Assembly: GCF_001426345.1 (NCBI RefSeq) | Contig: NZ_LMEM01000013.1 | Coordinates: 124,001 to 188,000, forward strand | Reading direction: 5' to 3' | DNA length: 64,000 nucleotides | Origin: Devosia sp. Root436 | GTDB lineage: Bacteria; Pseudomonadota; Alphaproteobacteria; Rhizobiales; Devosiaceae | Shown here: positions 27,169-36,114 of the stretch, piece after piece | Layout: each line of letters starts with the position of its first letter | How positions within the stretch are numbered: the first letter of the stretch is position 1 | Translations under genes and position numbers: made by a program | Notes under the pieces: generated by a model | Seen by the model: only the letters and a program-made list of their open reading frames with translations | Database searches by the model: none | Told to the model about the DNA's origin: nothing

Positions 27169-27460
27169 TCAGGCGCGAGGATGACGGGCCACACCGTCCG
27201 AGCCGAAGATGATGGCGCGTGCTGGATCGAAGGTCAGTTCCACCCGCTGGCCGGGTCTGAAATCATGATCGCCATCGAGCACAACCAGCCATGCGGCCCC
27301 CGAGGGGAGCTTGAGGCCGATATTGGTTTCATTGCCCAGCCGCTCAACCAGCGCCACTTACCCGGTAAGTGTGCCGGGCAGGTTCAGCAGGTCATGCGGG
27401 CGGATGCCCAGGGTGACGATATGGCCGGGCTTGATGCCGGTGCCGCCGGCCCGGCTGACG
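27169..27460 (-). pseudogene. C-terminal remnant of a MalK/UgpC-type ABC ATPase, frameshifted
   Basis: Two adjacent minus-strand frames join into the TOBE/MOP-like C-terminus of a sugar ABC ATPase: upstream part GGTGIKPGHIVTLGIRPHDL (to LPGTLTG, then stop), downstream part ALVERLGNETNIGLKLPSGA ... RPGQRVELTFDPARAIIFGS, ending at 27169. They are in different frames, with a one-base loss near 27357. The N-terminal ATPase core is absent: the fragment runs into the LysR gene at 27461. No matching permeases are here. Confidence 0.75.
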
Positions 27461-28333
27461 CTATCCCAACGCCTCGGCCAACAGGTCGAAGACCAGCCTG
27501 ATGCGGCGGCTGGTATGCAGTTCGCGATGCACCGCCAGCCAGATCGGCACCTCGAATGGCGCCAGCTCCGGCAATACGGCCTCGACACCCGGCGCGCCCT
27601 CGGCAACATCGCGGAACATCACGCCCAGGCCCAGCCCCTGCCGTATCATTTCCCAGGCCGTCACCACGCTGCCGGTGCTCCATTTGAAACTGGCCCGCGT
27701 GACCGGCACGCCGCGCGCATTGAGTTCGGCAACCAGTCCGTCCGCCTCGGAATAGCCGATGAAGCTCGCATCCGCGAGATCGGCACCCGACCTTGGACGG
27801 CCATGTGTGTCGAGATAACTGGTAGCGCCATAGAGATGCGCCGTGGTGCCGCGACAGCGCCTGGCGATGAGATCGGGCTGCTCGGGCCGCACATGCCTTA
27901 TGGCGATATCGGCCTCGCGGCGGATCAGGTCGCGCACATCGTTGGCGGCGACGATTTCCACCGCGATGCCCGGCGCGATCTCGTGCATCTGCTTGAGGAT
28001 CGCGGGCAGGGTATGGGCGGCGACGATATCGCTGGCGGTGATGCGCACCAGCCCCTCGACGGATTGCGACTGGCCGGAGGCGATGATCGGCAGGCGTCCG
28101 GCAACTTCGCCCATCGTGCGGGCCGATTCGAACAGTTCCCGCCCTGCCACGGTCAGCGCCAGGGAGCGGCCCACTCGTTCGAACAGCAATATGCCGAGTT
28201 CTTGTTCCAATGCGGCGACCTGCCGTCCCAGCGTCGGTTGCGTCAGGCCCAGCCCGCGCGCCGCGGCCGAGAGCGAGCCGGTTTCGACGGTGACGAGAAA
28301 GGCGCGCAGGTGGTTCCAGTCCGGTTGTTTCAT
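27461..28333 (-). CDS. LysR-family transcriptional regulator
   Basis: A 290-aa LTTR. The N-terminal winged helix reads WNHLRAFLVTVETGSLSAAARGLGLTQPTLGRQVAALEQ across residues ~5-43; the effector domain (~90-290) has the usual RITASDIVAAHTLPAIL start. Divergent from a SAM-dependent methyltransferase gene, with a perfect 14-bp dyad (ATACA-GATA-TGTAT) over its own start codon, which suggests autoregulation. The inducer cannot be told from sequence. It appears to have truncated the remnant ATPase gene downstream. Confidence 0.9.
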   Translation of the reverse strand: MKQPDWNHLRAFLVTVETGSLSAAARGLGLTQPTLGRQVAALEQELGILLFERVGRSLALTVAGRELFESARTMGEVAGRLPIIASGQSQSVEGLVRITASDIVAAHTLPAILKQMHEIAPGIAVEIVAANDVRDLIRREADIAIRHVRPEQPDLIARRCRGTTAHLYGATSYLDTHGRPRSGADLADASFIGYSEADGLVAELNARGVPVTRASFKWSTGSVVTAWEMIRQGLGLGVMFRDVAEGAPGVEAVLPELAPFEVPIWLAVHRELHTSRRIRLVFDLLAEALG

Positions 28334-28345
28334 ACAGATATGTAT
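28332..28345. promoter_or_regulatory. Perfect dyad over the lysR start codon
   Basis: ATACA (28332-28336), GATA, TGTAT (28341-28345), a perfect inverted repeat overlapping the minus-strand start codon and within the LysR-methyltransferase divergent region. Likely LTTR binding site; inferred. Confidence 0.4.
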
Positions 28346-28420
28346 ATCGCTCGTGCGAAATTCTGCAATTTTGTTGTAGGTGCCGGCTTGCTAGCTTGCG
28401 CTGAACAGTGAGGCAGGGCG

Positions 28421-29083
28421 ATGGGCGAAGACAGGTTCTGGGACAAGATGGCTGATCGCTATGCGCGCCAGCCGATCGCCGACGAAGCCGCCTACCAGAC
28501 CAAGCTGCAGGTAACGCGCGCCTATCTGCGGCCGGACATGGATGTGCTGGAATTCGGCTGCGGCACCGGAGGCACCGCGATCCTCCATGCGCCCCATGTG
28601 CGTTACATCACAGCCATCGACTTCTCCGAGGGCATGCTGGAGATCGCCCGAAGCAAGGCAGCGTCGGCGGAGGTCGACAACCTGACCTTCGTGCGCGCCG
28701 ATATCACCAGCTTGGCCGCGCCCGATGCCAGCTTCGACGTGATCCTGGGGCTGAGCATCCTGCACCTGCTCGCCGACAAGGATGTAGTCATCGCCAAGGT
28801 GTTCCGCCTGCTCAAGCCGGGCGGCCTCTTCATCAGCAGCACGACCTGCATTGGTGACACGATGGGCCTGTTCAAGCTCATCGCGCCGCTCGGCAAGGCG
28901 CTGGGCCTGTTGCCGCAGCTCGACGTGATGACCACGCCGGAACTGGTCGGCAGCCTCACCGGCGCCGGATTTTCCATCGAGCATCAGTGGCAACCAGGCA
29001 GGGGCAAGGCGGTGTTCATCGTCGCGCGGGCCGGTTCGGCCCCGGCCGTGCTTCCGGCGCTGGCAGGCAAACGCACAGCCTGA
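28421..29083 (+). CDS. Class I SAM-dependent methyltransferase
   Basis: A 220-aa Rossmann-fold methyltransferase. Motif I VLEFGCGTGGTAI is near residue 39-51, ITAIDFSEGMLEIAR near 64 (motif post I), FVRADITSLAAPDASFDVI near 90-110 and LLKPGGLFISST near 130. The substrate is not evident; methyltransferase 11/25-type sequences include small-molecule and quinone enzymes. It is divergent from the LysR gene, which may regulate it. Confidence 0.85.
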   Translation: MGEDRFWDKMADRYARQPIADEAAYQTKLQVTRAYLRPDMDVLEFGCGTGGTAILHAPHVRYITAIDFSEGMLEIARSKAASAEVDNLTFVRADITSLAAPDASFDVILGLSILHLLADKDVVIAKVFRLLKPGGLFISSTTCIGDTMGLFKLIAPLGKALGLLPQLDVMTTPELVGSLTGAGFSIEHQWQPGRGKAVFIVARAGSAPAVLPALAGKRTA

Positions 29084-29088
29084 TAGGC

Positions 29089-29102
29089 TTCAATATATTG
29101 AA
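29089..29102. promoter_or_regulatory. Perfect 14-bp palindrome upstream of ytfQ
   Basis: TTCAATATATTGAA, its own reverse complement, 137 bp before the ytfQ start in an AT-rich stretch unlike the surrounding GC-rich DNA. A candidate operator for the GntR-family gene at the end of the operon, or another regulator. Confidence 0.4.
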
Positions 29103-29163
29103 AAATATGTCGTTTTCGTCTCCTAAGCAGGTTGTGGCTTAATCATACTTTTTGCTATTTACA

Positions 29164-29169
29164 TATAAT
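29164..29169 (+). promoter_or_regulatory. Likely -10 element of the ytfQ operon
   Basis: TATAAT lies within an AT-rich island, followed by GTACTTTATATAG. No strong -35 hexamer is visible at 16-18 bp, which fits an activator- or repressor-controlled promoter. The leader to the ytfQ start is about 65 bp. Confidence 0.45.
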
Positions 29170-29238
29170 AGTACTTTATATAGCGTCCTTTCATCGTCGC
29201 AGGTGAACACGCCGCGACGTCCACATTGGGAGGACATC

Positions 29239-30213
29239 GTGACCATCATTTCCAAGCTCGCCATCGCGGCGAGCCTCGCTACCGCTTTGACGTCTGTCAG
29301 CATTGCCCAGGAAAACCTGCAGGGCCTGACCGTGGGTTTTAGCCAGATCGGTTCGGAATCCGGCTGGCGCGCCGCCGAAACCTCGGTGACCAAGCAGCAG
29401 GCCGAAGCCCTCGGCATCGACCTCAAGTTTGCCGATGCGCAGCAGAAGCAGGAAAACCAGATCAAGGCGATCCGCGGCTTCATCGCCCAGGGCGTCGATG
29501 CCATTCTCGTGGCCCCGGTGGTTGCCACCGGCTGGGATGACGTGCTGGCCGAAGCCAAGGAAGCCGAAATTCCCGTGCTCCTGCTCGATCGCGGCGTTGA
29601 TGCGCCCGAAGATCTCTACCTGACCATGGTGGCCTCCGACCAGGTTCTGGAAGGCCGCGTTGCCGGCGACTGGCTTGTGGCCGATGTCGGCGATGCCGAT
29701 TGCAAGGTGGTCGAGCTCCAGGGCACCGTCGGCTCGACCCCGGCCATCAACCGCAAGCAGGGCTTTGAAGAAGCTATTGCCGGCCATGACAACATCACCA
29801 TCATCCGCAGCCAGACGGGCGATTTCACCCGCGCCAAGGGCAAGGAAGTGATGGAAGGGTTCATCAAGGCCGAAAATGGCGGCGCCGATATCTGTGCGGT
29901 CTATGCGCATAATGACGACATGGCCGTGGGCGCCATCCAGGCCATCAAGGATGCCGGTCTCAAGCCCGGCACCGACATCAAGGTGGTTTCCATCGATGGT
30001 GTGCCGGACATTTTCTCCGCCATGGTTGCCGGCGAAGCCAATGCCACGGTGGAACTGACCCCGAACATGGCTGGCCCGGCCTTCGAAGCCCTGGCCGCCT
30101 ATCTCAAGGACGGCACCGAGCCGCCCAAGACCATCATCACCGAGTCCAAGCTCTACACCCCGGCGGATAATCCGCAGGGCGAGTATGACACGCGCAAGAG
30201 CTTGGGCTACTAA
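29239..30213 (+). CDS. ytfQ: Galactofuranose ABC transporter substrate-binding protein
   Basis: A 324-aa periplasmic binding protein closely resembling E. coli YtfQ: LTVGFSQIGSESGWRAAET, ADAQQKQENQIKAIRGF, DAILVAPVVATGWDDVL, NVTIIRSQTGDFTR-like ITIIRSQTGDFTRAKGKEVM, AHNDDMAVGAIQAIK and VELTPNMAGPAFEAL. A signal peptide MTIISKLAIAASLATALTS...IA ends near residue 23. The GTG at 29239 has GGGAGGA upstream; the longer frame from 29152 destroys the signal peptide. First gene of ytfQRT-yjfF. Confidence 0.93.
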   Translation: MTIISKLAIAASLATALTSVSIAQENLQGLTVGFSQIGSESGWRAAETSVTKQQAEALGIDLKFADAQQKQENQIKAIRGFIAQGVDAILVAPVVATGWDDVLAEAKEAEIPVLLLDRGVDAPEDLYLTMVASDQVLEGRVAGDWLVADVGDADCKVVELQGTVGSTPAINRKQGFEEAIAGHDNITIIRSQTGDFTRAKGKEVMEGFIKAENGGADICAVYAHNDDMAVGAIQAIKDAGLKPGTDIKVVSIDGVPDIFSAMVAGEANATVELTPNMAGPAFEALAAYLKDGTEPPKTIITESKLYTPADNPQGEYDTRKSLGY

Positions 30214-30244
30214 TCGGGCTCGGTCACGAGCCTGTTCACAACCA

Positions 30245-30353
30245 CGGTGTCATCCCGGCGAAAGCCGGGATCCATCCTGAGAAGTCAGACTGAACCACCT
30301 TGCGGCAGTCCGACGATCTGGGGATGGACCCCGGCTCAAGGCCGGGGTGACAT
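30245..30353. repeat. REP-like palindromes in the ytfQ-ytfR gap
   Basis: ATCCCGGC (30252-30259), GAAA, GCCGGGAT (30264-30271), then a reversed partner near 30324-30353 (GGACCCCGGCTC...GGCCGGGGTGACAT). Located between the binding-protein and ATPase genes, where hairpins often set higher binding-protein expression by protecting the upstream mRNA. Confidence 0.65.
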
Positions 30354-30395
30354 CGCGTTTGCGGCGATGGTGGGTGACGGGTGGGAGGAAATGGC

Positions 30396-31913
30396 ATGGC
30401 AGACGGCGAATACGTGCTCGAAGCGCGTGGCGTCCTCAAGATTTTCGGCAACCATGTCGCACTCGACACTGTCGATTTCGGGCTTCGCTCCGGCGAGGTC
30501 CACGCCCTGCTCGGTGAAAACGGCGCCGGCAAATCCACGCTGATCAAGATACTGACCGGAGCCTATCAGCCCGATGGCGGCGGCATCTATGTCGATGGCG
30601 CTGAAGTGTCGCTCGACAACCCCCTCCACGCCCAGACCTTCGGCATCGGCACGGTCTATCAGGAGGTCAATCTCCTGCCCAACCGCTCGGTCGCCGAAAA
30701 CCTGTTTCTCGGGCATCAGCCGCGCCGCTTCGGCTTCGTCGATTTCCGCAGGATGGAAGCCGACGCGCGCGTGCTGCTGGCCAACTATGACCTGCATATC
30801 GACCCGTCGAGCGAATTGGGCACGCATTCGGTCGCCGTGCAGCAGATCGTCGCCATTGCCCGCGCCGTGCAGCTTTCCGGCAAGGTGCTGATCCTCGACG
30901 AACCCACCGCCAGTCTCGACCGCAACGAGGTCGAGCGCCTGTTCGAAGTGGTGCGCGGCCTCAAGGCCAAGGGCCTGGCCATCATCTTCATCACCCATTT
31001 CCTCGATCAGGTCTTCGCCATTGCTGACCGTGTCACCGTGCTGCGCAACGGCAAGCTGATCGATACGCGACAACTCGATGCCCTCAGCCGCACCGATGTC
31101 GTGCGCCTCATGCTCGGCAAGGACATCGCCTTTTCCGGTGCCACCGATGTAGAGCCCAGCGAGACGCCCGACGAGGTGCTGCTCGAATTCAAGTCCTATG
31201 GCCGCAGGCGCAGCGTGCTGCCCTTCGATCTTACCATCCACAAGGGCGAGGTGATCGGCGTCGCCGGCCTGCTCGGCTCCGGCCGGACCGAAGTGGCGCG
31301 CATCATGTTCGGCGCCGATCCCGCCGACCAGGGCGAGGTCATGGTCAACGGCAAGCCCACCAGCTTGCGCCGCACCACCGATGCCATCAGGCACGGCTTC
31401 GGCTTCTGCCCGGAAGACCGCAAGGCCGAAGGCATCCTCGGCGACCTCAGCGTGCGCGAAAACATCGTTATCGCCCTGCAGGGCAAGCTCGGCTGGTTCC
31501 GGGCGCTGAACCGCGATGAGCAGCTCGAAATCGCCGGCCGCTTCGGCGAGGCCATGGATATCCGCGCCGCCTCGCTCGACATGCCGGTCAAGCTCCTGTC
31601 CGGCGGTAACCAGCAGAAGGTGATCCTGTCGCGCTGGCTGGCCACCGATCCGGCCTTCCTCATTCTCGATGAGCCAACGCGCGGCATCGATGTTGGCGCC
31701 CATGCCGAAATCGTCCGCACCATCAACCGGCTGCGCGAGGACGGCATGGCCATGCTGGTCATTTCCTCCGAGCTCGACGAGGTCGTGGCCTATAGTTCGC
31801 GTATCGTGGTGATGCGCGACCGCGAAATGGTTGCCGAACTGCGCGGCAAGAATATCAACCCGGGAGTCATCGTGCAGGCCATCGCCAATCATACCGACGA
31901 GGCCGTTGCATGA
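30396..31913 (+). CDS. ytfR: Galactofuranose ABC transporter ATP-binding protein
   Basis: A 505-aa double-ABC ATPase. First module: Walker A GENGAGKSTLIKILT (near residue 40), VAVQQIVAIARAVQL and VLILDEPTASLD. Second module: GLLGSGRTEVARIMFG, CPEDRKAEGI, LSGGNQQKVILSRWL and LILDEPTRGIDVGAH. The start ATG at 30396 has GGGAGGAA directly upstream (30383-30390); an upstream GTG at 30381 is part of that ribosome site. The stop overlaps the ytfT start. Confidence 0.93.
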   Translation: MADGEYVLEARGVLKIFGNHVALDTVDFGLRSGEVHALLGENGAGKSTLIKILTGAYQPDGGGIYVDGAEVSLDNPLHAQTFGIGTVYQEVNLLPNRSVAENLFLGHQPRRFGFVDFRRMEADARVLLANYDLHIDPSSELGTHSVAVQQIVAIARAVQLSGKVLILDEPTASLDRNEVERLFEVVRGLKAKGLAIIFITHFLDQVFAIADRVTVLRNGKLIDTRQLDALSRTDVVRLMLGKDIAFSGATDVEPSETPDEVLLEFKSYGRRRSVLPFDLTIHKGEVIGVAGLLGSGRTEVARIMFGADPADQGEVMVNGKPTSLRRTTDAIRHGFGFCPEDRKAEGILGDLSVRENIVIALQGKLGWFRALNRDEQLEIAGRFGEAMDIRAASLDMPVKLLSGGNQQKVILSRWLATDPAFLILDEPTRGIDVGAHAEIVRTINRLREDGMAMLVISSELDEVVAYSSRIVVMRDREMVAELRGKNINPGVIVQAIANHTDEAVA

Positions 31914-32914
31914 AGCGGTTCCAACTCGAACGTCTGGCCAATCCGCAATTGCTGGCGCTGGTCGCCGTGCTGCTGATCAACTGGCTGCTGTTTCCCAATT
32001 TCTTCCGCATCACCTGGCAGGATGGGCGCCTGTTCGGCAGCGTCATCGACGTGCTCAATCGCGGCGCGCCAGTGGCGATCCTGGCCATCGGCATGACGGC
32101 GGTGATTGCCACCAAGGGCGTCGACCTGTCGGTCGGCGCCATCATGGCGGTTTGCGGCGCGGTTGCGGCGACCATGGTCGTGGCAGGCTATCCCACGCCG
32201 GTCGCCGTGATTGCCGCGCTGTCCGTGGGCCTCGTCTGTGGGCTGTGGAACGGCTTCCTCGTCGCCGTGCTCGATATCCAGCCTATCGTGGCGACACTGG
32301 TATTGATGGTGGCGGGCCGCGGCATCGCCCAGCTCATCACCGAAGGCTCCATCGTCACTTTCAACGAACCCAGCCTGATCTTCATCGGCACCGGCTCCTT
32401 CCTCGGCTTTCCCATGGCCGCGGTGATCGCGCTGGTGCTGATGATTGCGGTGACCCTGCTGGTGCGGCGCACGGCCATCGGTCTCTTCATCCAGGCCATC
32501 GGCGTCAACCGCGCCGCCGCCTCGCTGGCCGGCATCCATAGCCGCATGCTGCTGGTTTTGGTCTATGCCCTTTCCGGTTTCTGTGCCGCCATTGCCGGCA
32601 TCATCGTGGCGGCCGATATCCGTGGCGCCGACGCCAACAATTCCGGCCTCTGGCTCGAACTCGACGCCATCCTCGCCGTCGTCATCGGCGGCACCTCGCT
32701 GCTGGGCGGCAAGTTCTCCATTCCGCTGGCGGTGGTCGGTGCGCTCATTATCCAGGCCATGAATACCGGCATCCTGGTCTCCGGCTTCCGGCCCGAATTC
32801 AATCTCATCGTCAAGGCCGGGATGATCATCCTCATCCTGATGCTGCAATCGCCGCTGATCGGCAATGCGCTGGGTTTCTTCAAACGCGATACCAGGCAGG
32901 CGGGCTCCAAATGA
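31910..32914 (+). CDS. ytfT: Galactofuranose ABC transporter permease
   Basis: A 334-aa RbsC-family permease: PVAILAIGMTAVIATKGVDLSVGAIMAVCGA near residues 50-80 and FIQAIGVNRAAASLAGIHSRM near 190-210. Eight to ten hydrophobic segments. Gene order SBP-ATPase-permease-permease with the YtfQ-like binding protein supports ytfT. The ATGA start overlap with ytfR and overlapping stop with yjfF show a coupled operon. Confidence 0.9.
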   Translation: MKRFQLERLANPQLLALVAVLLINWLLFPNFFRITWQDGRLFGSVIDVLNRGAPVAILAIGMTAVIATKGVDLSVGAIMAVCGAVAATMVVAGYPTPVAVIAALSVGLVCGLWNGFLVAVLDIQPIVATLVLMVAGRGIAQLITEGSIVTFNEPSLIFIGTGSFLGFPMAAVIALVLMIAVTLLVRRTAIGLFIQAIGVNRAAASLAGIHSRMLLVLVYALSGFCAAIAGIIVAADIRGADANNSGLWLELDAILAVVIGGTSLLGGKFSIPLAVVGALIIQAMNTGILVSGFRPEFNLIVKAGMIILILMLQSPLIGNALGFFKRDTRQAGSK

Positions 32915-33888
32915 AACGCAGTCTCCGCCCACTGGCCGCCACCGCCGTCATCTTCCTCATTGCTTACGCTGTGAGCGTGCTGCAGTTCCCCGGCATGCTG
33001 TCGACCAGGGTGCTGGGCAATTTCCTCACCGACAACGCTTTCCTCGGCATTACCGCGGTGGGCATGACCTTCGTCATCATCTCCGGGGGCATCGACCTTT
33101 CGGTGGGCGCCGTCATCGGCTTCACCGGCGTCCTCATCGCCGTGCTGATCTCCTGGCTGGGCTTTCATCCCCTCGTGGCCTTCGCCATCGCGCTGGGGGT
33201 CGCCGCCCTGTTCGGCGCCGCCATGGGCGTCACCATCCACTATCTGCAGGTGCCCAGCTTTATCGTTACCCTGGCCGGCATGTTCCTGGCCCGCGGCGGT
33301 GCCTCGGTCATCACCCAGGATTCGGTGCCGATCAATCACGACTTCTACAGCACCATTTCCGATCTCATCATCCGCCTGCCGGGAGGCGGCCGGCTGAGCT
33401 TCATCGGCCTCCTGATGGTCGCGATCTTCCTGCTTGGCGCGCTCCTCGCCCACCGCACCCGGTTCGGTTCCTATGTCTATGCCCTGGGCGGCAACGCGGT
33501 TTCGGCTTCGCTGATGGGTGTGCCGGTGGCCCGCACCACCATCCAGATCTACATGCTGTCCAGCGTCCTGGCGGCCCTGGCGGGAATCGTCTTTTCGCTC
33601 TACACCTCGGCCGGCTATCCGCTGGCGGCCGTTGGCGTCGAGCTCGATGCGATCAGCGCGGTGGTCATTGGTGGCACGCTGCTGACCGGCGGCTATGGCT
33701 TCGTGCTGGGCACATTCGTCGGCGTCATGCTGCTGGGCCTGGTCCAGACCTACATCATTTTCGATGGCACCCTGTCGAGCTGGTGGACCAAGATCGTGAT
33801 CGGCGTGCTGCTGTTCTTGTTCATTGTGTTGCAGCGCATCATATTTGCGGCCTCCGCTCCCGGAGAAGAGTCGCCCGAGAAAGTGTAG
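32911..33888 (+). CDS. yjfF: Galactofuranose ABC transporter permease
   Basis: A 325-aa permease: FLGITAVGMTFVIISGGIDLSVGAVIGFTGV near residues 46-75, VTIHYLQVPSFIVTLAGMFLARGG near 108-130 and GSYVYALGGNAVSASLMGVPVAR near 187. It is the second channel subunit of the YtfQRT-YjfF importer in the inner membrane. ATGA overlap with ytfT. Confidence 0.9.
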   Translation: MKRSLRPLAATAVIFLIAYAVSVLQFPGMLSTRVLGNFLTDNAFLGITAVGMTFVIISGGIDLSVGAVIGFTGVLIAVLISWLGFHPLVAFAIALGVAALFGAAMGVTIHYLQVPSFIVTLAGMFLARGGASVITQDSVPINHDFYSTISDLIIRLPGGGRLSFIGLLMVAIFLLGALLAHRTRFGSYVYALGGNAVSASLMGVPVARTTIQIYMLSSVLAALAGIVFSLYTSAGYPLAAVGVELDAISAVVIGGTLLTGGYGFVLGTFVGVMLLGLVQTYIIFDGTLSSWWTKIVIGVLLFLFIVLQRIIFAASAPGEESPEKV

Positions 33889-33889
33889 C

Positions 33890-34627
33890 ATGATCGAAGC
33901 AGGCAGCCTTATTCGCTCGCTGTCCGGGCGACCCGCTGCACGAAATTTCCATACCTTCGTCATCAACGAAATCGGCCACGGCATCGTCACGGGCAAATTT
34001 CCAGTCGGCTCCATCCTCGCCAGCGACGCGGTGATGATGGAAACGTATGGCGTGTCGCGCACGGTGCTGCGCGAGGCGCTCAAGACCCTCGAAGCCAAGG
34101 GCCTGGTCGAAGCGCGCCCCAAGGTGGGCACGCGCGTCTCTCCGCCCAGCCGCTGGAGCTTCTTCGATCCGCAGGTGCTGTCCTGGCACTTCTACGCCAG
34201 GCCCGACCGGCAATTCTATCAGAGCCTGTTCGACGTGCGCCGGGCGCTGGAAACCCGCGCCGCGACCCTCGCCACCCAGCGGCGCACCGCTGAGAATATC
34301 CGCGTCATGAAATACTGGCTGCACCAGATGGAATCGGTTGCGGGTGATCTCGAGAATCACGGCATTGCTGCGCTGGAAATCCACCGCACCATTGCCGAAA
34401 CCTCAGGCAATGCCTTGCTGCGCTCGGTGACCGGCATTGTCGAACTGACCCTGGCTCTGGCGCTCAAGCACTGTCAGCAGGGGGGAGCCGACGACTACCT
34501 CGCGGCAACACACGGGGCGCTGACCCGGCTGGTCACCGCCATTGGCAACGCGGACGGGGCCGAAGCCACGGCCGCCGTGGCAGCCGTCATCGACCTCGAT
34601 GAGGCCCGGGTTCTGTTATTGCTGTAG
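33890..34627 (+). CDS. FadR-subfamily GntR transcriptional regulator
   Basis: A 245-aa regulator. The winged helix reads FVINEIGHGIVTGKFPVGSI, SDAVMMETYGVSRTVLREALKTLEAKGLVEARPKVGTRV in pieces (~residues 20-80); the rest is an all-helical FCD ligand domain (~95-230; FDVRRALETRAATLA). It resembles sugar-acid regulators such as DgoR. One base after the yjfF stop, so it is probably co-transcribed and controls the operon. The ATG at 33890 is preferred over an earlier in-frame start inside yjfF. Confidence 0.88.
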   Translation: MIEAGSLIRSLSGRPAARNFHTFVINEIGHGIVTGKFPVGSILASDAVMMETYGVSRTVLREALKTLEAKGLVEARPKVGTRVSPPSRWSFFDPQVLSWHFYARPDRQFYQSLFDVRRALETRAATLATQRRTAENIRVMKYWLHQMESVAGDLENHGIAALEIHRTIAETSGNALLRSVTGIVELTLALALKHCQQGGADDYLAATHGALTRLVTAIGNADGAEATAAVAAVIDLDEARVLLLL

Positions 34628-34634
34628 GGGAATT

Positions 34635-34708
34635 TGGAGCGGGTGAAGGGAATCGAACCCTCGTCGTAAGCTTGGGAAGCTTCTGCTCTACCATTGAGCT
34701 ACACCCGC
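34635..34708 (-). tRNA. tRNA-Gly (anticodon CCC)
   Basis: On the minus strand: acceptor GCGGGTG paired with CACCCGC, D arm GCTC-AATGGTA-GAGC, anticodon loop TTCCCAA (anticodon CCC), T arm GAGGGTTCGATTCCCTT and an encoded CCA end. Length 74 nt including CCA. It reads GGG codons. It lies convergent with the GntR-family gene. Confidence 0.93.
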
Positions 34709-34812
34709 GGCGCCCCGATAGATGCGGGAATCGGTGTCCCGCGTCAAGGGATGGCGATTAACAGTCGCATAACAGCTGTTGCCCTATGCTTGCGCCAAAT
34801 CCGGGGGCGGAT

Positions 34813-35859
34813 ATGCGCGTATTGATCGTTGATGACAGCCGCTCGAGCCTTGCGATGATCACCACGATCGTCAAGGCGGCGACCGATGCCGACATCGATG
34901 CGTGCCTGCATCCCTTCGAGGCACTGGAGCGGACCGAGGCCACCCAATACGATCTCGTCCTCGTCGATCACATCATGCCCGAAATGGACGGCGTGCAATT
35001 CACCAGCGCCTTGCGCGCACGTGCTGCCTATCGCCTGGTGCCCATCATCATGGTCACCTCCGACATGGACCGGAATACCCGCATCGAGGCCATCCGTGCC
35101 GGCGCCACCGACTTCGTCAACAAGCCGTTCGACCCCACCGAATTGCAGGCCCGTGTCGCCAATCTGCTGACCTTGCGCGCGGCGCAGGTCGAGCTGGCCG
35201 ATCGCGCCAACTGGCTGTCGCGCGAAGTGGAACTGGCCACCGCCCACCTTTTGGCGCGCGAGGAAGAAATCATCTGGCGGTTGGCCCGCGCCATCGAATA
35301 TCGCGATGGCGACACCGGAGAGCATGTCTCGCGCGTCGCCCGCATCAGCCAACTCATTGCCGGCGGCATCGGCCTCAGTGCCCAGCGCTGCCGCATGATC
35401 TACCTGGCGGCGCCCCTGCACGATATCGGCAAGATCGGTATTGCCGACGCCATTCTGGGCAAGCCGGGCAAGCTGAACCCCGACGAGTTCAAGATCATGC
35501 GCGAGCATGTGACCATCGGCGCCCGCATCCTCGAAAACGGCTCGTCCGAACTGATCCGCACCGCCGAGCTCATCGCCCAGAGCCATCACGAACGCTGGGA
35601 CGGCGCCGGCTACCCCGACAAGCTGTCGGGGACCGATATTCCGATCGAAGCGCGTGTCGTCGCCCTTGCCGACGTGTTCGACGCCCTGTGCTCGGAGCGT
35701 CCCTACAAACCCGCCTGGCCCATCGACAAGGCCTATGCCGAGATCGTGGCCTGTAGTGGCACTCATTTCGATCCGGCCTGCGTTGCCGCATTCTGCGCCA
35801 AGTGGTCCGAGATCGAAGCCGTCATGGGCGCCGCCCAGGCCGAGGCCAGCGGCTTCTAG
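34813..35859 (+). CDS. Response regulator with HD-GYP c-di-GMP phosphodiesterase domain
   Basis: A 348-aa protein: receiver domain (residues ~1-120; VLIVDDSRSS, phosphoacceptor Asp52 in VLVDHIMPEMDG, K in VNKPFDPTEL) and HD-GYP domain (~160-340; DTGEHVSRVARIS, PLHDIGKIGIADAIL, SHHERWDGAGYPDKLSGTD). The HD and GYP signatures are intact, so it likely hydrolyses c-di-GMP under control of a histidine kinase, linking to motility and biofilm. The chemotaxis operon begins about 590 bp downstream. ATG 34813 has GGGGGCGG upstream; the in-frame ATG at 34786 would add nine residues. Confidence 0.9.
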   Translation: MRVLIVDDSRSSLAMITTIVKAATDADIDACLHPFEALERTEATQYDLVLVDHIMPEMDGVQFTSALRARAAYRLVPIIMVTSDMDRNTRIEAIRAGATDFVNKPFDPTELQARVANLLTLRAAQVELADRANWLSREVELATAHLLAREEEIIWRLARAIEYRDGDTGEHVSRVARISQLIAGGIGLSAQRCRMIYLAAPLHDIGKIGIADAILGKPGKLNPDEFKIMREHVTIGARILENGSSELIRTAELIAQSHHERWDGAGYPDKLSGTDIPIEARVVALADVFDALCSERPYKPAWPIDKAYAEIVACSGTHFDPACVAAFCAKWSEIEAVMGAAQAEASGF

Positions 35860-35887
35860 CCAGCGCGTCACACTCAGGCCTCTCGCC

Positions 35888-35910
35888 ATTGCCCGGCTGG
35901 TCCGGGCAAT
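35888..35910. repeat. REP-like palindrome, family A
   Basis: ATTGCCCGG (35888-35896), CTGGT, CCGGGCAAT (35902-35910), 9-bp perfect arms, a close copy of the unit at 372-394 (compensated change T:A to C:G in the stem), with a GGCCGGGC-type remainder up to 35965. Confidence 0.65.
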
Positions 35911-36114
35911 CCATGGCTTCCGCACATACTGGACATGGCTCCACCCGGACGGGCCGGGCGGCGACGACGGATGAGCCTGCTACTGAGATTCCGACAAACT
36001 TGCGGCTTGAAATTTTTCGGGCGACGCGGAACTCCCATACAAGAACAGCGAGCCGCGCTCCCGGACAGCTCACAGAGCAATGTGCCGCGATACTGGAAGT
36101 ATTACTTGCACCAT

